DNA of 64,000 nucleotides from Bolinopsis microptera (Eukaryota > Ctenophora > Tentaculata > Lobata > Bolinopsidae): NCBI RefSeq assembly GCF_026151205.1, contig NC_087076.1, forward strand, positions 9,276,902 through 9,340,901. Reading direction: 5' to 3'. The notes beneath the pieces were generated by a model that did no database searches, was not told the origin of the DNA, and worked only from the letters and a program-made list of their open reading frames with translations. The stretch's first letter is position 1, and each line of letters begins with the position of its first letter. Of this stretch, positions 11,584 through 23,121 are shown piece by piece. The translations under genes and the position numbers were made by a program.

Positions 11584-14080
11584 ACACACACAGGAGAATG
11601 TCGACAAGACTTGCACTTTTTGAATATGCTCAGGTGGATAACTGCGGCCCTCTTCAGACAGAATCCCATTAATAGCTCTCTTTTGGAGACTTTCTATTTA
11701 TCACTAAGTGTTTTTTACAAGGGCGCCAGATTTGGACAATTTTCGAATGGTCTACGACCTGGAGAGGTAAAAGCGCCCGACGACGTTTCTGTATCAATGA
11801 CTATATGGCACATCTCTTTGACCATACCTAGTTGTTGGCAGGCCTTAGTATAAATTTGTCGCATGACTATTCAAACTGAGTTAGAGTTAATATCGACACC
11901 AGGTTATTTTCTACTCTACATACAAGAGGAGATCCATCAAGATTATATGCGAATGAGGAGATAAGATGGTTTTTCCTGAAACAATAAGCACGTTTACATT
12001 TTGCTGATGGAATAGCTTTTTGTTTCTAAGTGCCCAGTCAGAGAGATAGTCTATAATCCATTTGAAATTGGTATTATCAGAAGTTGAATGTATTTACGCA
12101 GATTTGGTTCATCGGCATAACAAAACAATATCAGTATATCCGAAAAGCCAAGAAGGAATATCTTTGCTAAACAATATACAAAATGTAGGGACCAAGGATA
12201 GAGCCTGGGGGACACCAGAATTAACCTGAGAGGGTAGATGGACATCCTATACCAATAACCACTCTTGGTAACGGCCTTGAAGGTTATTGGTAAGAAATTT
12301 GAGTAAGTGTACCATCAATGTATTTAAAGTTCTTTAGCTTATGAGAAGGATATCATGATTTACTGAATCAAATGCCCTTTGCAAATCAAAATACAAACAT
12401 GATGATAATGTTTGCGTTAAGAGACATATGCCCAGGGGCTATCACAAAAAATAATCCATATTGGTTGAGCATGATTGTGCTATTAGAAAACCTGTGCCTG
12501 GGATCACGAAGGGTACTTGTCAAGAAAGCAGTTTCCGTTTTACAATGCGGCTAAATCACTTTCATGACTAAACAAGTAAGGGATATTGTCTATGTTTTCA
12601 AACTCACTTTTTTTACCTTTCATTAAAATATTGGGTCAACATTTGCATGTTTCCATTCTTGTGGATGTTGAGCTGTGTAGGATCCACGAAAATGCATGTT
12701 AGTGGGTACAGCTAAACTAGGAAAACAATTTGAGAATTTTTACCGGTTGCATCTGTCCCTGGCTTTATTTGAATTAATATTTGAAGAAGCTTACGAACAT
12801 CCGATGATCGTAGTCATAATCAAAATCAACATCATTGAATTGGGATGTCAGTGTCATAAAGTGAAGGATCGAAAAAACTGTTATAAAAACAATGAATTGA
12901 ATAGTTCAGCTTGATCTTTGGGGAATTGAAACGAAGCTGTCAGAATAACTACACAATTTGGGAATCGGCCAGGAGTTAGATTTTACTTAACATTTGATAC
13001 CTCAAAACTTCTTAGTTATTAAGCGCTGGATCTTACCACATATTTAAAAGATTATCTTTATTTTGGCTGTTTGGAGCCTACTTAAATTCTTTACGGCTAG
13101 TAAACAAACTTTAACTCATAGAAATAGAACAGTAATTTTATATGCTCTGAGTCTATGTTTTTACGGATGAAGAAACAAGTTCACTATGAACCACGGGGGT
13201 TGCGAACTATGATTGATTAATTAACTTTAGGATATGTATATCAGACTATAAATTACATAATGCAGTCTTTAACTAACTTCCAAGACGATTCAGGTGCTAG
13301 GCATTCTAGGACTTGCATTAATCGAGCATAAATCTCGATTAATCATGTCCCAAGTTTGGCTTTTCTTATAATTATAAGATTTTACGTTTTAGGAGTTGTC
13401 TACGGGAAAAGGAGTTTTAATGAAAAGTGACAGGAAAATGATCAGATTGCACACGGATTTGAGTATCACAGACATTTCAAGTTCATCGATTGTGTTATCA
13501 TTAATTACTGAGAAGGATTGTCTATTGTTTATACCACTTTTAGGGGTGGGTGATGTGATCAACTGGGAGAGAGAAAGATCACTGAGAATCTATGAAGGTT
13601 TGCTAAATAGGTTACCGGTACTGGATGAAGATAGCCAGTCTGTATGGGGAGAGTAAAATCAACAATAATCATTGATTATAGGGGATTCTTTTTGGAAACT
13701 CTCAGCTTGCGAATATAAATAACTATGACTTATGATTAGGTAACCCAGAGTTCCTATCTTAACCAAGTACAGATAACAATACTCTCTTTGTTAGGAAAAG
13801 AACTTTTAACGGCAAGCATTTCTGCACCGAGGGCTAAACGCTGGTAGTCGGGTTGTTGTGCGTCGAGATTCAGACGAACAGCCAAAAGAAACCACCTCCT
13901 ATTTCCCTAACTTTTGAGGGTTATTGGATCTTGAGGGTTGAGTCTTTCTCGTGCGGTCATATGAGAGTAGATTTCATATGGAGAAGTAAGAAAGATTTAC
14001 GTGCTAGACACATAAGATTTTTGAGACCAGTCTCTTTTAGGGCAATTATGTCAGGGCTGCCTCTATGTTAGCAATGGATT
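10690..14080 (-). mobile_element. Decayed jockey/CR1-like LINE, right arm
   Basis: Inverted counterpart of the LINE at 3,960-7,250. On the - strand the endonuclease-side segment (about 14.0-13.4 kb) keeps phrases such as STGNLF and SQLITSPT. The RT motif region (about 12,230-12,050) shows NSGVPQ, damaged thereafter, and a YADEP-like version of the YADD box. A low-complexity insertion interrupts the C-terminal part at 11,440-11,592. Where one arm loses frame the other often keeps it, so the lesions are private to each arm. Confidence 0.72.
11440..11592. repeat. CA/C-rich low-complexity insertion, right arm only
   Basis: CACA-type repeats followed by long cytosine runs. The flanks match the left arm directly around 6,450-6,500, so this block is an insertion specific to the right arm or a sequencing artefact. 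Confidence 0.8.
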
Positions 14081-15725
14081 GAAGTTCGGAAATTATTACC
14101 ATCCAAGAAGGTATGGGAGGAGCGTAGTTAATTGAAAGGAATGAGAGCCTTGACATTTTGGTAGAGGTACACTAGGGAGTTGGGAACTGGATTAGCATAG
14201 AAGGATTAACAAGAGTTATCAAAGAAAGTTAGAGTGGAAAACCCAAAGAATGAATAAAGAGACTTGACGCCTGAGGCGGCTGGAATACTGACTCTATTCT
14301 TTTACCAGGAGAAGAACATTTCTTATAAACCATGAGGAGTTAATTTTCAATGAAAACGTTTGATGTGGGAGCAAGCAAGACAATGGGTATAGATAACGTG
14401 GGCTGTATAAGGAGTAGAGAGGAATGAATTTTAGAATTAGGGGAATCGGTGTTCATGGACCTAAAGTGGAGAGAAGAATTGGGAGAAGTAAGTCATGATG
14501 AGAGAAGAGTAAAAATAAAAAAGAGAAACATATGTTATGATAATTGTAGTGGATTGTGGGTGTATGAGACTTATATGTGTAAATTTTTGTTAGGTATAAA
14601 CGTGTTGATAAGTATAAGTTGCATTTCTTGACTGTGTCCGAGGTCCTTTTGAATGCAAAAAGACTATTCTAAGTCTAACGATTCATTGTCTAAACATTAT
14701 GAAATGGACAGTGACGTATGCTACCAGAATGGGAGGATAAATTGAGAAAAGATTAAATCAGAGATTTGTTTGAGTTTTAATTTTAGGCGCAACGTCTTAA
14801 ACAAAAAATTAAATGGAGAAAAGGATCAAATGTTTTAAATGCCAGAAGATTATTTACAACCTGTCAAAAACGTGTTCGTTTACAACAAACTAAGCTCAAG
14901 TGGACAGTTAAACCTACTCCTCTCATATTGAGATGAGCCAAGCATGGTTATAGAAGTTCATACATGATCTAAAGTCTCGAGTAAATAAGACTGTGGAAAC
15001 AGTCTAAGATCACGCAATTATTATTTCAGGCATAAGTCTTTTAAGTAGATTTTTAAATCTAGAAACATTTCTTGCTTATGTAGGAATATAAACATTTAAT
15101 CGGAAGACAACACTTGGATAAATATTATAATGCCTGCGGGAAATAACTGCTTAGAGGTGTCAATTATTCTGTGAGATTCTTCATAAGGACTGAACCCCAT
15201 ACATTAGATGTTTAATGTCATTTGTACCAAACACTCAATATATTTTTCAATATCGTCAGCTTCTGCAGCTGCATGAGTTTTATGAAAATTATGCTGTTTT
15301 CAGTGATGTCTCTAATTTTGACCATTGAGACACATCACTGATACTTTCTCTCCCGGAATCCCAACTTGTTTGTACCGTACGAATTTTGTCATTGACGTAA
15401 AATCAGGACAGTGGTTTTCTGCTCTTCGGTTTTCTTGGAGTATTTTCGTGTAAAGGGTGGTGTTGAGGTGGTGGTGGGGGCATAGGAATTGTAGTGGGGC
15501 ATTCTGCTCCTTGACTACATTTGTATTGTCTTCGGTATATGCAGCGAAAAGATAAGCTATACCGAAGTACACTTATACTGCGCTCTATGCACGAACCTTG
15601 TGAAGACTATATTCCTGACACCCGGTTTCCATATTATACATACTAACCAGTCCTTTGGGGTGATATAGCATTTACCTGTTACATCGGCTATCCATTTTCT
15701 GGAATTATGTCGATGTCCTCTCAGC

Positions 15726-16187
15726 TCAAAATGAAACTACATAAATACTTGCCGTTGTGGTCAAGTGACACCTCGTCGTCGTTCGTGGTATTTCTAGTTG
15801 CATCAAGAACCGACTTGTTCTTGCTTGTAGGAATGCGTTTGCTTGCAGCCAAACTTGGAGTTGATTATCTTGCATTAGCTCTGATATTCCAGGATAATTT
15901 AAAATATCGATGGCTCCTAGTGTGTGTGTACCATTTGAGGAAGAACCATACATATTCTGTCTCAGTCGAAGTGGGGCCTCTTTGTGGCAGTTTTCACAGA
16001 CAGTTTCGCTTGGCCATAAGTGTTTCAAGTTCAGAACATCAACGTGCCATGTTGACACTCTTGTTCTGAACAAAAATTGATGCATACTCCAAGAGTCCTG
16101 CATTAAGAATTTCTCTAATTTCAAGACATTCATCAACACTGGCTTGAGAGCTGTCAGCTCATTTAATGAAATCGAGTTTAAAAACAT
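15726..16187 (-). CDS. Unrecognised 153-codon ORF in the right arm
   Basis: Longest clean ORF in the palindrome. The predicted protein has a CENCH motif near residue 65 and no evident signal peptide or membrane segment. It has the same sense as the LINE in this arm but lies about 1.6 kb upstream of it and about 0.45 kb downstream of hairpin copy 4, so it may belong to a separate transposon. The matching stretch in the left arm is broken. Downstream on the - strand (to about 15.3 kb) short coding-like segments continue in other frames, which suggests a longer original protein. I do not recognise the family. It may be transposon-encoded or fortuitous. Confidence 0.3.
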   Translation of the reverse strand: MFLNSISLNELTALKPVLMNVLKLEKFLMQDSWSMHQFLFRTRVSTWHVDVLNLKHLWPSETVCENCHKEAPLRLRQNMYGSSSNGTHTLGAIDILNYPGISELMQDNQLQVWLQANAFLQARTSRFLMQLEIPRTTTRCHLTTTASIYVVSF

Positions 16188-16626
16188 TGGTAACAGAATT
16201 CACAGATCCATAGTGATGTGAGGAAGAGGGAGGAGAAATGGCGGTGAGGGAGGGAGAAATGGCGAAGTCATTATCTGGAAGCCAGGAAGTAGATGCGTTG
16301 CTTAGGATTAATACGGTCACGTCTGTCATCTTCTATCGCTTTGACATTGGGACCTAATATTTTTTTTGTTATATGTAGTGTTGTAAGTATTTAAAAAACT
16401 GAAACAACTATTTTTCGAGTATATCACTCGTGATTTTGAAAGCTAGAAAAAAAAGCATAATAAATATATTGTTTACAGTTTCACTTTTTTCTCCGTAAAA
16501 AGCACAATTTATTGTGATTGCGTGAATATCGCTTTTGCGAATATTTATATATATGCATTGCTTCGCATCGCCTAGATTGTTGTTTTGCAACTATTATGAG
16601 TTGGACTTCGTTGATCACTTTTTTGT

Positions 16627-16678
16627 GTAGGTTTATAACCTACCAAGGACGCGCGCCGATTTGGACTCGTCCTCGGTA
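16627..16678 (-). repeat. Hairpin motif copy 4 (hammerhead-like)
   Basis: Best-preserved copy. On the - strand TACCGAGGACG pairs with CGTCCTTGGTA as an 11-bp stem (including G-U pairs), followed by a second hairpin, GTAGGTT/AACCTAC. Inverted partner of copy 1. Confidence 0.75.
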
Positions 16679-18399
16679 TTATTTAAATCAAATATTTTAC
16701 AAGTATCGCCAGTTAAAATTTTTGTCGAAATTTGAGAAAACAAATTTTTTTGGAAAACAAAATTTTTATAATTTTGGTATTTTATTAATAACATTCAAAA
16801 CATTCAATAATAAAAATAAGCCCACGCGTTGGTTGACTGCTCATAAGGTTGATAATTAAGCTTGAAGGGCCCTGGCATTTACGAACCTTATGCCGGCAAT
16901 CATTTCATGAGGACCTGTGAGCGCCAAAATTAATTTAACAGTTTCTAGAAATCATACTTCACTACGAGTGACTCTTGCTTTTGCGCTTATAAGAGTGTGA
17001 TTTGTCAGGTATTTCATTTCATTTCATCACTTAATCGGTTTTAAAGCTGTCATATTTTAGATACTCACTATTGGTTTAAAATACGAAGCAGTAACGTTAG
17101 TTAATGGACATTATTCCGACAGACTATACCAAGGACCGAGTCCGCATTGACTTTTACGGATCGTTTTTACGAGGCTATCCACCAGTCTACTCATGCTGCA
17201 TGTATAGTTGATAAATCATTTTGTCTTATCTCTAGCAGCATTCCTTGTAAATTGAAGTGTCGTATTTATTATAGAAGAGCCAGCCAACCTCCGCATTATA
17301 ATCTATTGTATGCCAAGTTCGTTTATAAAATCTAATCATATAATAAAAGATTGAATCCATTAGTCTAAGATGAAACGGTATATATAGCTCGTCGTTATTA
17401 AAATTCGAATGATGAATTAATCAGTACTGTTCCCTTTCACACAATAAACAACAAACCAAAATGCTTGTCACCAGTGGTGACGCAATCGTAGGGGCTTGCT
17501 GTTGGTTCAGATAACTCTCACCACGACGGACCGGCGTCGATATATTATCAATTATCGCTTTGCGCTACTGGACACTTTTTATATTTAATATTTTGTGGTT
17601 GGTAGAAAATTAGTGTCATCTACTGCGTATAGCTTAACTGGCGAGCAAGCATCGTCCCACTCGGCTGGGACGAAAATACCGAGTCCAATCACAGAAAGTT
17701 AACCAAAAGATAAAAACCCACAAGAGCTCTATTGAACCAGATCTCCACCATCACCCTATATACTCTTATTGTACTGTCCCCTGACTCTGTGCCAAACCTG
17801 AATTCATCAGTACAAAATTACTATACACTAGATATAGTAATGCTAACTTCAGAGAAGCTCTGTTTTGACATAGAAAACGATTAAGATAGGTTCCACTCCA
17901 CAGCTGAACACATTTGATCTTTACGTGAGTTATTTCAAGAAAGATAGATTTGTCTTGCAAACTGCTCACTCTTGAACCACTAACGTAATAGCATAACCAA
18001 CCTTGGATCACCCTAGGGCATATTAACTCATCGACAAGAAAGCCTGGTTGTATTTCGAATGGAAGAAGACCTTGTACATTAAACTACCTGATGGCGGATC
18101 CAACAGCACATATATACTAGGAATTCGACAGTTTTCAAGAGCTCAATAAAGATGGCATAGGATCTGTGCTTTACTCAAAATTGAGATCAGTACAAGCATG
18201 AACTCAAAAAAGACCTGGAAATTATAATGGAACTCCGTGCAAAATTATTCTGATGTAAAGACGTTTTTCGTCATAGTGGCTCCAGAGAGTTACTTGCAGA
18301 CGAATTATTGTAACAAATTCTGTGAATTTAAATCTAGCTTGAGTAATCTCCAATTAAAAATGTACTGTCAAAACACTAGTTTTTCTCTGGAACCAGTTG

Positions 18400-20270
18400 A
18401 ATTCATTGTCAGTTTATGTCTATATTACGGTATAGATCCATATACCTGGAAGAAAACTAATGAAGAGAAAATTTTAAGAGGTGTTCCGAGATTTTCAAAT
18501 GGGTAAGGCCATTGACAACCTGTAGTTGTTGTATAAAACGGCAAAATCATTGCAGGTACTTTTGCTAGGCTTTCAACACATTGTATTACAAAGTGGTTCA
18601 TTCCCAAGTATTTTTATAAAACAGGTAAAGTTATTTCATTTACAAGAAAGACAATAAAGAATGCTGAAAATTATCGGCTGTATCAATTTACCTTTATTTG
18701 GATCAGATATTCGAGAGGTTATTTAACAACGCCTTATTCACATTTTTTTTCTTCACATCTACAAGGTTGTACTACAGGACTACAAGTTTGATTGGAATAG
18801 GCCATTATATCCACCCATGCTCTGACAAATCTATAGACCTCCGTACTAGTCTCTGCAAAGCAAATAAAACATGTACTAGGGATATGCATGACTTGGAGCA
18901 AAGCCTTCGGATACCCTTGATCAACGATATTCTTTTATGCAATTAAATTCATCACCGGTATTAGGGGCACAGCACTTACCTGACTAAATAGCTATTTGAC
19001 TAACAGAAAGCAGTATGTACTGTATACGCATGTACCATCAGAAACAATGGACGTGAATTTTGGGAGTACCTCAAGGGTCAATTCTAGGGCCGTTACTCTT
19101 CCTATTGTATTTGAACGATATAGTAAAAATGTTTCAGACAGTGAGATGAACTTTGTTACTTTATGCTGTATGACACTAATATCTTATATCAGGACCCATA
19201 TAGAGAAGCAACTCTCATAAAAGCCTACTTAGTACTTAAACATGTCTCACGATTTACATGAATGTAATTACTTCATATCAAAGGTCCAATGTGCATACTA
19301 CATTTACCTGCCTCTGAATATTGATGAACCTGTGCACGGACAGACCATTTGCTATCCGGCTAGTGATTCTTGATCAATATTCATCATTGGTAGGTTTTAC
19401 TAAAGTCAAGGATTACCAAAGATATAAAAATTCTTAGGTGTGTGATAGCTAGTAAGTAATAATTGGGTATTGCCAATGCACTACATCCGTAAAAACACTG
19501 CGTTCTTTTTTATTTTTGACTGGTGCCAATATGCAGACCTGCGGCACTACGATACCTCTGAACTATTTTTTGAAAATATATAAATGCTCTTTTTGAATAC
19601 ATTCAGGTACCGGTTTACGGGTGTGGGGCTGTTGTCCTCAAAAAGAAAAAATCACCCCCCCCCCCCCCAAAATATAAACCCCGTCAATGATAGTCTTTTA
19701 TCACACAGAAGCATGTATAGGATCTTTTGGCGACTGGACTATATTTAGATAACAATCCACATGTGCAATACTTAGACCATACGGTATGCAAAACTGGGAC
19801 CAATAAACACTTTGAAAAGGAAAACATACAAAAACCCATTTTTAATTAGATTAAAATAATACGGATAAAACTTGTACAAATATTCCTGCATCTTAGATTT
19901 TCAAGATTATCAAGTACCATGCCCTACTCCTTATGAGACTATCACATTTCAAACCGTGAACGTGTCTCGGTTATTCTCCCTAAATAAATCAAATACCTTT
20001 TTGTTATGCAGCCAGCTTTGACGCTGTTCTAAAAAATTTTTTACTTCAGCATTGATTTAGAAACGTCCATTAGCTTGATAAAAACTGAGGAAAAAAGCAC
20101 TATTATAACAAGCAAGGCAAGCAGACTTAACAGATCTTGGATCCAACAATTTTAAATTGCAGTTATCAAGTCTAATTGCATCGGCGCAACTTACTATTAC
20201 TATCATGATTGTTCTATAGACAGAATAATCTTTAAATCGATTTTGGGGCTTTTTAACCATCTGTTGGGTG
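18400..20270 (+). mobile_element. Third LINE reverse transcriptase relic
   Basis: Lies just outside the right arm. The RT fingers region can be read at about 18,535-18,690, ending in KNAENYR. The catalytic-domain motif [20 protein letters not shown] is intact from 19,063, followed by a damaged YADDT at about 19,161. Thumb and C-terminal remnants run to about 20.27 kb. Stops and frameshifts occur throughout. The motif set is that of CR1/jockey-like LINEs, and the sequence differs from the copies in the palindrome. Confidence 0.7.
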
Positions 20271-20792
20271 AGGTAATCCTTGTCAGGTTTTACTGTTCTT
20301 CAGGGCTCTTGTCTGTCCGCATTGCACTATGTGGCGAGGAAGCATTAGTGTCTATAAAAGAATCTAGTGCTGCGAGTGGACTCGCCAATGCATGGTGGTA
20401 TGAATCAACAGTTTAACTCAAGAGGCTATAGCAAAAGCCATGTGGGCCTTGTATAGCCAGCTCTCGGGTCTACTTTGAGCCGACAGCTGCTAGTGGCGCC
20501 CTTATGTAACCAGGACTTACGGCATCGAATCGACTAACGCCCAGATATATGCAAAGATTGGCGCGCAGTCATAAACAGCGGGTGCGCGCACAGAATGGCT
20601 TCCCGTAGTACCAATAACACTCACCTGGTCTCTCCCACTTGACACTACTCACGCGCGGAGCGGTATTTCGATCATGACAAGCCTAACGGATATAAACCAT
20701 TGATAATATTAGACGTTCTGCTTGCAGTTCTACTTAATTAGCCCGCTGGGTTTTTGCAGCCCCCCTGTTTGCAAATTTGCCGCCCCCCTCGG

Positions 20793-21322
20793 AGAGTGTA
20801 ATGGGAGTATCGCTACAATGTGGGAGTGTATGGGTGTATCGCTACATCTGGGAGTGTAATGGAGTATCGTACTATGTGGGAGTGTAATGGGGAGTATCGA
20901 TAACAACTATGGGAGTGTAATGGGAGTAATCGCTTCATTGTGGGAGTGTAATGGGAGTATCGCTACAATATGGGTGTAATAGGGAGTCATCGCTACTATT
21001 ATGGGATTGTAATGGAGTATCAGCTTACCAAGTGGGAGTGTAATGGAGTATCGCTACAATGTGGGAGTTTTAACGGGAGTCGCTACAATATGGGGTGAAT
21101 GGGAGTATCGCTACATGTGGGTGTGTAATGGGAGTATCGCTACAATATGGGAGTGTAATGGGAGTATCGCTACATTGGTGCGGAGTGATTTGGAGTATGC
21201 TACAATGTTGGAGTGTTTGGGAGTATCGCTACATTGTGGGAGTGTAATGGGGAGTATCGTTACAATGTGGGAGTGCAATGGGAGTATCGCTAATTGTGGG
21301 AGTTTTATGGGAGTAATGTATA
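20793..21322 (+). repeat. 30-bp minisatellite, about 18 irregular units
   Basis: Unit close to GGGAGTGTAATGGGAGTATC followed by GCTACAATGT, repeated with many one-base indels. Unit edges drift, so the copy number is approximate. No coding potential. Confidence 0.9.
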
Positions 21323-21843
21323 GTAGTTACCATCACAGTTACACTCCAACCGGTGTGTAATGTGTGATAATGGCAGAATTGGCCCTGGATCAGAACAGTA
21401 TTTCCTGTGTCGTAAATATGGATCCCATGTCCGTTATTTCTGGACTGAGTGAGAGTCCACCTCACGTGAGCGTCACAAACCTCACGTTTTAGCTCAGGCA
21501 CCAAAAGGAGATATGTATCAATTACAGTTCCCCACACAACACCTATCTACGTTAGCACACCGCAACCGCCTTTCAGCAAACCTCGTTCACCGGTCTAAAG
21601 AGCCAGCATTATAAGCACACGGGGTCATCCTTTCATGGTGTTTGAGCGCAGGGTAACACCAGAACTTCCCTAGGACCAAGTTAGTAAAATCTCTAGGAGT
21701 GCAACCCCCGATTGGCTGATACCTGGCAGGTATTATCATCCAGTGGCCCTCAGGGAAGGGGCTTAATGCGATGTAGGTTCCAGTAGGAAGCTCCCCAAGT
21801 GGTGGTCGCAACCTCTATATGACGGTGTTCAGTGGGTGTCGCG

Positions 21844-21898
<55 letters not shown>
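21323..21898 (+). other. GC-richer segment ending in a 53-nt poly(A) run
   Basis: About 500 bp of less AT-rich sequence without a convincing ORF, followed by an uninterrupted A run at 21,846-21,898. The layout resembles a retroposed sequence with its tail on the + strand, but I do not recognise the body and found no target duplication. A contig-joining or homopolymer artefact is possible. Confidence 0.45.
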
Positions 21899-21900
<2 letters not shown>

Positions 21901-22279
21901 ATCTGTTGTATGTTTTTAGTTACTAAATATCTTAAATTATAAAATTTTTTATCGAAGAATTAAATTGATGATATTTAATAATTTAGTCGGTAGGTTTATC
22001 TGGTATTGATATTGAGTTTATTGGATATTGTTATTATTGAAAGAATGCTAAACTCTAGACATAGTTAATACTACTTCTTTTTAAGAAAGGGACTTGGAGG
22101 TATAAACGACCAAGTTTGCATAAATTTCTATCCAACCAAGAACTCAGGCGCAAAAGGTGGGTGCGTAACTTTTGGTCTTGACACTCTCCGATCCTGTATC
22201 ACACCTGGATTCTTCCTCGTACGTATCTTTGTAAAAGTATATCCTTTAGTCAAATCTCTTGCTACTCCATGTCCCCTAA

Positions 22280-23035
22280 TATACTGATCTAATAAGTTCG
22301 TCGCTAGTAATATTTATATAGAAAATATTCTTTTGTCTGCTTTAATTGATACTAAAGAACATTGTTGTTTTTCATTGAAATTTGTTGTTGTATCTTCTTA
22401 TTTGGACACTCCATTTTAGCTATCGTCATAAATAAACCTAAAAACTGGTCTCTATAACTTGCTGTATTACGTATTATTCAGAGTTAGAATATATTCTGAT
22501 CGTTAAACTGCCTCTTTATCAGTAGCGGTACGTGACAGTTTGAAGTGATGTAGCAGCATTTCTTTATATTTTATATGTATTAGATTGCTATTATCTATGT
22601 ACTGGTGTAAAACGGAGAATTTCGTTTGCTCTTTCTATACAGTTTTTTTTACATCATTACTACGAATATGTTTGTGTCATCTGCAATTTAGTTATGAACT
22701 TGCCCAGATCAGATGTTCTAAATAAGTCCGTTACAAATATTATAAATAGCAAGGGTCCGAGAAAAGAAAGCCTTGGGGAACTCCAAAGAGAACAGCAGCT
22801 TGTCGATCTTCGCCATTACAGAGCATAGTGATATCTATTAGAGAGCTAACTACGATGAGTTATTGGGTTTCACGTATTCCATGTTGTCTAGTTTTATTAA
22901 GTGTTTTTCATGTGAGATCGTGTCAAACGCTTTAGATAGATCCAATCAAATTCCATTGTACATGCAGTTTTTTGCTATGACAGGACTTCTATGTAATTCA
23001 CTGAGGAGTTGAGGGGCATGGCTTCAACTGAGTGC
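22280..23035 (-). mobile_element. Fourth LINE reverse transcriptase relic
   Basis: On the - strand DLSKAFDTISHEKHL is readable at about 22,900-22,945. A damaged GVPQG...GPL motif lies at about 22,785-22,751, and an ADDTN-type catalytic box at about 22,686-22,674. The 5' part of the element is missing; the homology stops about 30 bp before hairpin copy 5. The relic is broken by stops and frameshifts. Confidence 0.65.
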
Positions 23036-23067
23036 AAAATATAATTACTCGACTTATCTTTGATCTT

Positions 23068-23121
23068 GTAGGTTTATTACCTACCAGGGACGCGCGCCCT
23101 GAATTGGACGCGTCAGCGGTA
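23068..23121 (-). repeat. Hairpin motif copy 5 (hammerhead-like), outside the palindrome
   Basis: Independent copy that shows the motif is a dispersed repeat. On the - strand it reads CCGCTGACGCGTCC, then a GGGCGCGCGTCC block and GGTAGGTAATAAACC. On the + strand side, an ATATTTTACGAGT...ACCGTTAA block follows at about 23,138, as it also does after copy 4, so the repeated unit is nearer 100 bp. Confidence 0.7.

Larger units (their letters stand above)
9075..18032 (-). repeat. Right arm of an 18-kb inverted repeat
   Basis: Reverse complement of the left arm, with the same order of contents: hairpin motif (10,631), decayed LINE on the - strand (about 10.7-14.1 kb), an ORF on the - strand (15,726-16,187) and a second hairpin motif (16,627). 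A cytosine-rich low-complexity insertion at about 11,440-11,592 has no counterpart in the left arm and accounts for the coordinate step. Homology can be followed to about 18,032, which pairs with base 1. Confidence 0.9.

Noticed and set aside
11383-11853. ORFs rich in proline, glycine or threonine
   Set aside because: They are translations of the CA/C-run insertion.
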